DNA from: Prevotella sp.
Lineage (GTDB): Bacteria; Bacteroidota; Bacteroidia; Bacteroidales; Bacteroidaceae
Length of the DNA stretch: 55,668 bases
Assembly (NCBI GenBank): GCA_017410365.1
Contig: JAFQQY010000026.1
Span: 1 to 55,668 of the forward strand
Direction of reading: 5' to 3'
The notes under the pieces were generated by a model. That model worked only from the letters and a program-made list of their open reading frames with translations, did not search any database and was not told the DNA's origin. The translations under genes were made by a program, and so were the position numbers. This document shows positions 50,865-55,668 of the stretch, in pieces; the first letter of the stretch is position 1; each line of letters begins with the position of its first letter.

Positions 50865-51384
50865 ATCTCTATAACATTTATCCAGCTACTAAAGTACACA
50901 TAATTAATTAAATGAAAGAAATTTTTTGGAGCAAATTCTTGTTTTTCATTCAAATTTTACGTTTGCTTGGTTTACTTACCTTTTTAGGTTGTGAGGTTTT
51001 AGGCTATGAGGTTTTAAGGTTGTGCGGTTTTGAGTCTGTCATTCAAGCGTCTGTACTTCTGGTGTGTTGTTGGACAAACCGCCAAATTTATACTAAATTT
51101 AGTGGTTGTAACCGCTAAATTCATATATAATTTTTCGGTTTGGGCGTTTTTGTTACCTGTTTCAAACGTTCATTGTCCGTTGAAATTATCGGCAAGTTGC
51201 CGAAGATTTGCGTTCGTTTTCATTCAAATTTTACGCTCACTTGGTTTTCTCAGTTTTTATTTGTACTTTTGTCTTGAGAAATTTTGAGGTTTTAAGGTTA
51301 TGAGGTTGTAAGGTTATGAGGCATACGTCTACACTCCTTCACTCCTTTACTCCTACACTCCTAAAAAATAAAACATACAAAACT
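50865..51384. other. Repeat-rich stretch upstream of rmuC
   Basis: Contains two near-copies of CATTCAAATTTTACG followed by CTTGGTTT (about 50948-50972 and 51221-51247), a hairpin AATTTAGTGGTT-GT-AACCGCTAAATT (51096-51121) and GAGGTTTTAAGG octamers (50990-51030, 51283-51318). A promoter CTTG-N20-TACTTTTG (51240-51271) probably drives rmuC with a leader of about 110 nt. No gene is supported. Confidence 0.6.
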
Positions 51385-52926
51385 ATGGAGATATACATTA
51401 TAATAACCGTTGCGGGAATAATCATCATGTCGGCATTGGCTTTCTTTATCGGAAAGAAGTCGGTCGGGGCAGGTGATGACGGACGTGTAGCTACGCTTGA
51501 GGCACAGGCAGCAGAGTTGCAGGCAAGGATTACCGCTCATGAACAGACTATAGCACAGCAGAATGCAGAGTTGCGCCAGTTGACAGCTGAGCGTGATGTT
51601 CAGGCAGTCAACGTTCAGAATGCCATGCGCCAATTGTCAGACTATAAGGCTGATGTTGCTGCGCAGCGTGAGGCTGAGGCTAAGCGTAATGCTGAGGCTG
51701 CTGATGAGATAAAACGCTCGCATGAGTCGCAGATTAATGAAATGAAAGCATCGTTCGACAAGCAACTGGCACAGGCAAAGGAGGCGCACGAAAAACAGAT
51801 AGAGGCACTCAAGGAGATGAACAAAAAGCAGGTGGAGAGTCAGATGAACCTGATAAGGGAGCAGATGCAAACCACCTCGGAGAATGTGCTGAAAAAACGT
51901 CAGGAAGAACTGGGAGAGGCAAACAAGGAACAGGTGTCGAAAATAGTCAATCCGCTGCACGACGAGATAAAGCGCATGGAACAGTTGCTCACCGACACGA
52001 AGGAGAAAAACATTGAGGCATACAACCGTCTTGACGCTTCTATACATGCCAACATGAAGAAGTATGACGAACTGAACGATTCAGCAGCCCGACTCACCAG
52101 AGCATTGACGGGCGAGGTGAAGGTGCAGGGCAATTTCGGTGAGATGAAGTTGCGCCAGCTGCTCGAAGATCTCGGACTGAAAGACGGTGAGCAGTATTCG
52201 TCACAGGCTCATCTGCGCGACAAACTGGGCAATCTCATTAAGGATGACGAGGGCAAGGGACTGATTCCCGACTTCATTCTCCACTTCCCCAACAATCGTG
52301 ATGTCGTGGTCGATTCCAAGATGTCATTCACTGCATACGAGCGCTATGTTAACACGGAGGATATGGCAGAGCAGACACAGTATCTCAAGGAACACCTTGT
52401 GAGCGTGCGTGCTCAGGTTGAGCGATTGGCAAAGAAAGACTATAGCAAGTATCTGCAGGAGGGCTATAACAAACTCAACTTCGTTATCATGTACATACAT
52501 ACCGAAGGGGCACTCAATCTCGCCATGCTCAACGACAGTTCTCTGTGGCGCGAAGCTTACGACAAGGGTGTCTTGATACTCGGACCGCAGACCATGTATA
52601 TGAACCTGCGCATACTTGAACTCATGTGGACACAGGTGAGACAGTTGTCAAATCAGGAGGAGATGATAAAGGCTGCCAATACCATAGTCGAGCGCACTCA
52701 GGACTTCGCCCAGCGTTTCGGTGATGTGGAGACGAAGATGAGACAGACCACGGAGGCGATGAGCAAACTGCGCACAACAACTGCCGACGGCGGTCAAAGC
52801 ATCATCACCGCTGCCCGCTCGTTGTTAAAGGCAGGTGCCCGCGAGAACAAGAAGAAAAAAACAATCAGCGAATCGTCAGACATCGTGTTCATTGATGCTG
52901 ACGAATCACAGATGTTGACCGACTAA
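51385..52926 (+). CDS. rmuC: DNA recombination protein RmuC
   Basis: A 513-residue RmuC. One N-terminal membrane span (residues 1-21, IYIIITVAGIIIMSALAFFIG) anchors a long coiled coil (about 30-190, very rich in Ala, Gln, Glu and Lys). The RmuC domain (about 230-480) has GNFGEMKLRQLLEDLGL, VVVDSKMSF and ILGPQTMYMNLRILELMW. The domain belongs to the PD-(D/E)XK fold and limits inversions at short inverted repeats in E. coli, which is of interest in a genome full of such repeats. The ATG at 51385 is chosen; earlier frames only translate the GTCTACACTCC-type repeats. Confidence 0.93.
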   Translation: MEIYIIITVAGIIIMSALAFFIGKKSVGAGDDGRVATLEAQAAELQARITAHEQTIAQQNAELRQLTAERDVQAVNVQNAMRQLSDYKADVAAQREAEAKRNAEAADEIKRSHESQINEMKASFDKQLAQAKEAHEKQIEALKEMNKKQVESQMNLIREQMQTTSENVLKKRQEELGEANKEQVSKIVNPLHDEIKRMEQLLTDTKEKNIEAYNRLDASIHANMKKYDELNDSAARLTRALTGEVKVQGNFGEMKLRQLLEDLGLKDGEQYSSQAHLRDKLGNLIKDDEGKGLIPDFILHFPNNRDVVVDSKMSFTAYERYVNTEDMAEQTQYLKEHLVSVRAQVERLAKKDYSKYLQEGYNKLNFVIMYIHTEGALNLAMLNDSSLWREAYDKGVLILGPQTMYMNLRILELMWTQVRQLSNQEEMIKAANTIVERTQDFAQRFGDVETKMRQTTEAMSKLRTTTADGGQSIITAARSLLKAGARENKKKKTISESSDIVFIDADESQMLTD

Positions 52927-52950
52927 TAATTATTATTTGGAGGATTTGTA

Positions 52951-53355
52951 ATGAAGATTATTGACCAACAACTATTGGATAGCGTTGTCGAACAGGCGAA
53001 GCAGTCGCCTCGCCTGCGCAAGAACTATAACTTTCATGAGAGCCTTGAAGACAAGTGCCACCGTTTTCTCAATGCACTTGAAGTGGGTACCGTTGTTCCC
53101 ATCCATCATCATGTAACAAAGGACGAGAGTTTCGTGTTGCTACAAGGCAAAGTGCGTGTAAGCACCTACAACGATCAGGGCGAGGTGCTCGAGAGTGTTG
53201 TGCTCAGTCGCGAAGATGGTCGCTATGGCGTTGACATTCCCAAGAACACATGGCATGGAGTGGAGTGCCTGGAGTCGGGCAGCGTCATCTTTGAAGTTAA
53301 GGAAGGTCCCTTCGTGGAGCACGAGATTGACGGCATATTAGAAGTAAGAAAATAG
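52951..53355 (+). CDS. WbuC-family cupin protein (copy 2)
   Basis: A 134-residue WbuC-like cupin, 24 nt behind rmuC, probably on the same transcript. The metal motif is HHHVTKDESF (about residues 49-58), and a later His lies in TWHGVE. It aligns end to end with the protein at 10561-10995 (EDKCHRFLNALEVGTVVPIHHH against EDRSQRMLNALEPGTVVPVHRH), so the window holds two paralogues. Neither sits in a glycan locus here, so the sugar link of WbuC is only a family association. The stop is 5 nt from the convergent flavin reductase stop. Confidence 0.88.
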   Translation: MKIIDQQLLDSVVEQAKQSPRLRKNYNFHESLEDKCHRFLNALEVGTVVPIHHHVTKDESFVLLQGKVRVSTYNDQGEVLESVVLSREDGRYGVDIPKNTWHGVECLESGSVIFEVKEGPFVEHEIDGILEVRK

Positions 53356-53360
53356 ACGCC

Positions 53361-53924
53361 TTACTTCAGTTCCTTTCCGTCTGCAAAGGCATTGCCTACG
53401 CGCTCGCCCAAGCAGATGTATCCGTGGTGCACAGGGTCGTAGGTAATCAGTTCCATCTTCTCTACATCAGGTTTCCCGTCGGCAGCAAGATAGTTCTCAT
53501 CTACAACGATGTTCACAATCTCTGCCACGATATAGTAACCCTCTGCACTCTCGTCAATCTTCTGCTTTATGCGGCACTCCATGGTCATAGGGAAATCGAT
53601 GAACACCGGAGCGTCAACGTTCTCCGCCTTTACAGCCGTCCAACCTGTTTTCTGCATCTTCTGAGCATCGTTCTTCGCACTTACTATGCCCACGAAGTCA
53701 GACGCCACCATCGTTGCCTTTGTTGCGAAAGCCACAGTAAACTCCCCATTGCGGTTAAGATTCTCTGTAGTGGCATGCGCTCCCATAGAGATAACTATTT
53801 CTTTTGAATCCCACTGGCCGCCCCATGCCGCATTCATGGCATTAGGTGTGCCGTCACTGTTGTATGTACCGATAATAAGCACCGGTTGTGGTAGAACCCA
53901 CGATTTCTGTCCAAAATTTTTCAT
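53361..53924 (-). CDS. Flavin reductase family protein
   Basis: A 187-residue FMN-binding protein of the flavin reductase / DIM6-NTAB type. The FMN-binding split barrel begins PVLIIGTYNSDGTPNAMNAAWGG; the central part EIVISMGAHATTENLNRNGEF and a C-terminal block with PVHHGYICLGERVG complete it. Members reduce flavin with NAD(P)H or act as oxygen-sensitive redox proteins. The 5' region carries AGTTGACAAGT octamers and no clear promoter box. Confidence 0.88.
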   Translation of the reverse strand: MKNFGQKSWVLPQPVLIIGTYNSDGTPNAMNAAWGGQWDSKEIVISMGAHATTENLNRNGEFTVAFATKATMVASDFVGIVSAKNDAQKMQKTGWTAVKAENVDAPVFIDFPMTMECRIKQKIDESAEGYYIVAEIVNIVVDENYLAADGKPDVEKMELITYDPVHHGYICLGERVGNAFADGKELK

Positions 53925-54058
53925 ATGTTATGTTTTTTTAGTTGACAAGTTTTTTAGTTGACAAGTTAACGAGTTATTTGCAAACAAACCCTCATCTCTC
54001 ATCTCTCATCTCTCATCTGCGAAGCATTATTCGCCTTCGCTCATCAGCTTTACAGTCT
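53925..54058. repeat. Repeats between flavin reductase and the deoxyribosyltransferase-like gene
   Basis: TAGTTGACAAGTT octamers (53938-53970), CATCTCT heptamers (53992-54018), a reverse copy of the GCGAAGCTGATGAGCG...GCGAA word and CAATTCTTCAATTC repeats. No gene. Confidence 0.7.
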
Positions 54059-54466
54059 TCAATCCTTCAATTCTTCAATTCTCTGAAAAATCTCCTCCTC
54101 ACTCTCATAAGGATGGATGTTGAAATACGGGTTGCCAGTCAGCATGGCTGAGAGCTGCGTCTTCGTGCGGTTGTAGAAGATGTGGCAAGGTTTGCCAAGC
54201 TTCTCGGCAAAAGCCAGTTCGTAACCCACGCCCAGCGACGGACAAGTACACTCAGCTATCACCACATCACATTCTCTGAGCCAGTTGGTGTCCTGCTCAT
54301 ATATCTCCACATCCTTCTTCCCCTGTTCCAATAGATTCAGTTTCTTGCTGCCGACGTGTTCTGTCAGCACAATCGCCGTCTTCTGAATATGCTCTATCAG
54401 TCGTCTGTAGAGGTCGGCATCAACCCTTCCTCCGCGTATGGAACCTGCAAAATATACCTTCTTCAT
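54059..54466 (-). CDS. Nucleoside 2-deoxyribosyltransferase-like protein
   Basis: A 135-residue protein of the nucleoside 2-deoxyribosyltransferase / DNPH1 superfamily, which cleaves or swaps the base of deoxyribonucleosides or their 5'-phosphates. Visible motifs: YFAGSIRGGR at the N-terminus (phosphate/sugar loop), the conserved Asp in RECDVVIAECTCPSLGVGYEL, and the catalytic Glu candidate in VGYELAFA. The promoter on the minus strand is complete: TTTG at 54530-54533, 19 nt, TATTTTTG at 54503-54510. It diverges from vsr. Confidence 0.87.
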   Translation of the reverse strand: MKKVYFAGSIRGGRVDADLYRRLIEHIQKTAIVLTEHVGSKKLNLLEQGKKDVEIYEQDTNWLRECDVVIAECTCPSLGVGYELAFAEKLGKPCHIFYNRTKTQLSAMLTGNPYFNIHPYESEEEIFQRIEELKD

Positions 54467-54502
54467 ATTGCCAATGCTTTAAAGCCTGTTGTATGTATAT
54501 TG

Positions 54503-54533
54503 CAAAAATAGCAAAAAACAATCATAACACAAA
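54503..54533 (-). promoter_or_regulatory. Promoter of the deoxyribosyltransferase-like gene
   Basis: TTTG (54530-54533), 19 nt, TATTTTTG (54503-54510) on the minus strand. Confidence 0.7.
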
Positions 54534-54553
54534 GGATTGTCAGAATTTATTCT

Positions 54554-54561
54554 TAACTTTG
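54554..54561 (+). promoter_or_regulatory. -7 box of vsr
   Basis: TAACTTTG, about 40 nt before the chosen start, and only 21 bp from the -33 box of the divergent gene. Confidence 0.5.
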
Positions 54562-54602
54562 TGATGTCATGCAGTCTTACCTGCTTATTGGCAAAAGAAC
54601 GT

Positions 54603-55091
54603 ATGGATAAGATGGACAAGGAACAACGGCATCGCTGCATGTCGGCGATAAAGGGCAAGAACACCAAACCGGAACTGTTGGTGAGGAAGTTCCTGTTCAG
54701 TCGTGGCTTCCGCTATAGGCTGAACCATCCCCGCCTGCCCGGTCATCCCGACCTCGTGCTGCGCAAATACCGCACCGTAATCTTCGTCAACGGTTGTTTT
54801 TGGCATGGTCATGACGGTTGCCGCCATTTCGTTCTTCCCAAGAGCAACGTCGATTATTGGCAGACGAAGATTGAGCGCAACAAGGCGCGCGACATCACCG
54901 AGCAGCGCACGCTTGCCGCCATGGGGTGGCATTGCATCACGGTATGGGAGTGTCAACTGAAACCCAAAGTGCGCCAGCAAACGCTGGAGTCGTTGGCTTA
55001 CACCCTCCACCGCATCTACCTCGACGACAGAAAGATAAAACCCTATCAGTTGCCCGAAGATGACAGTGTGATGGCTGCGGAAAGTTTATGA
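54603..55091 (+). CDS. vsr: Very short patch repair endonuclease (Vsr)
   Basis: A 162-residue strand-specific endonuclease that nicks 5' of T in T:G mismatches made by deamination of 5-methylcytosine. Conserved features: MSAIKGKNTKPELLVRKFLF at the start, the catalytic Asp in LPGHPDLVL, and the zinc/active-site block VNGCFWHGHDGCRHF. The ATG at 54603 (MDKMDKEQ) is chosen; an ATG at 54612 is equally possible, while earlier frames run into the -7 box. Vsr normally accompanies a cytosine-5 methyltransferase; none is seen in the window, so it is orphaned or its partner lies beyond 55668. Confidence 0.92.
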   Translation: MDKMDKEQRHRCMSAIKGKNTKPELLVRKFLFSRGFRYRLNHPRLPGHPDLVLRKYRTVIFVNGCFWHGHDGCRHFVLPKSNVDYWQTKIERNKARDITEQRTLAAMGWHCITVWECQLKPKVRQQTLESLAYTLHRIYLDDRKIKPYQLPEDDSVMAAESL

Positions 55092-55168
55092 GGTCTTACA
55101 AGAATGTATAAGAAATGACACTTTTTAATAAGACGAGTAGCTGTTGTTTGTTTTTCTAATATAAATAG

Positions 55169-55411
55169 TTGAGCTTTTATAAGGAGTTGGATTATTTCCT
55201 GTTGCCAGTCATTTCCTTAAGTTCTTATATAATGTGGGTAGATCATTGCCTGTGCTTCATCTATGGTGATTTTCCCCTCAATTTCTTGACAAGTGACTTC
55301 AATCAAGAAATTAGATACACTAAGAACATCTATACGTTGCAGCCAAATTGCAATCGCCCAGTTGGTGGCTATGGGAAGTACTGGAACTTAGAGCGTGTGA
55401 TGGCAGATTGA
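55169..55411 (+). CDS. Unrecognised ORF, possibly a gene fragment
   Basis: An 80-codon frame from a TTG at 55169 to a TGA. No ATG start is near the beginning, no promoter is clear, and no family is recognised. The C-terminal end (YTLQPNCNRPVGGYGKYWNL) looks protein-like, so this may be the tail of a degraded gene. A terminator follows about 48 nt after the stop, which argues for a once-real gene. Confidence 0.25.
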   Translation: MSFYKELDYFLLPVISLSSYIMWVDHCLCFIYGDFPLNFLTSDFNQEIRYTKNIYTLQPNCNRPVGGYGKYWNLERVMAD

Positions 55412-55458
55412 TGAAAGTGGAGAAATGGCATAACAAATCACGAAGTTCAATAAAAAGA

Positions 55459-55500
55459 AAATCCCGTATAACTGTTCAGAGTCATACGGGATTTCTATTT
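55459..55500 (+). terminator. Terminator near the window end
   Basis: AAATCCCGTAT / ATACGGGATTT arms (11 bp, loop 14 nt) followed by CTATTTTG. The A-rich left side would also serve the minus strand. Confidence 0.75.
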
Positions 55501-55668
55501 TGTTTATTGTCTCGGAGTTACTTGACCTCCTCAAATATAAAGTATATTGATAATCAGTTAGTTACTGTTATCAAGATACAAATGATATGCAAATGTAAGT
55601 ATAAAACCATATAGAAAAAGTACAAATGGACATTACTTTGTATGATAACATCCTTTTCTACAGATTAA
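55500..55668. other. Terminal AT-rich stretch
   Basis: No gene, repeat or RNA is supported in the last 170 bases. Confidence 0.5.

Noticed and set aside
51316-51384. A longer RmuC start
   Set aside because: The added residues come from CTACACTCC-type repeats; the ATG at 51385 gives the expected membrane anchor.

Overview
The window looks like chromosomal DNA of a member of the Bacteroidota, most likely a Prevotella-like Bacteroidales. The grounds are: promoters of the Bacteroides type (TTTG, about 20 nt, TAnnTTTG) before many genes; a SusC/SusD pair; a GLPGLI-family protein beside a beta-barrel protein; the gene order parA-parB-DUF5683-lytic transglycosylase-relA/spoT; and intergenic DNA packed with short tandem repeats. 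The genus is inferred from gene content, not proven.

Layout. Positions 1-750 are repeat-rich and non-coding. At 0.75-4.8 kb lie a VapE/VirE-N-type protein, a small HTH gene broken by one stop codon, a sugar-phosphate transferase and a PIG-L deacetylase. At 4.9-14.3 kb is an accessory region: a PIN-toxin pair, three AAA_14/DUF4143 ATPases, a WbuC-like cupin, a fourth AAA ATPase with a PD-(D/E)XK tail, gene remnants, and three copies of a 240-380 bp non-coding element. A tRNA-Gln and a five-copy 68 bp array then lead into conserved housekeeping genes: rsfS-ftsH-cdsA; surE-lpxB on the other strand; parA-parB-DUF5683-mltD-like-relA/spoT. A pectinesterase and a SusC/SusD pair (27-33.5 kb) suggest glycan use. 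Another DUF4143 ATPase follows, behind an array of 33 bp repeats that resemble promoters.

At 35-41 kb a TonB-receptor-like barrel and a GLPGLI protein are transcribed away from a histidine kinase/response regulator pair, a plausible sensor-effector unit. At 41.2-42.1 kb a compact DUF3791-DUF3990-DUF3791 operon looks like an ADP-ribosyltransferase-fold toxin between two small partners. Next come an inositol monophosphatase, an ABC-F protein, a GH31 glycosidase, phosphotransbutyrylase plus butyrate kinase, RhuM, RmuC, a second WbuC cupin, a flavin reductase, a nucleoside deoxyribosyltransferase-like protein and a Vsr endonuclease.

The most unusual signal is that the repeats filling the intergenic DNA also sit in frame inside at least four unrelated genes (the VapE-like gene, lpxB, the inositol monophosphatase and the ABC-F gene), apparently at linkers or loops. 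Several have an 8 bp unit with no stop codon in any frame of the coding strand. A second theme is tandem duplication of promoter-like units before several genes.
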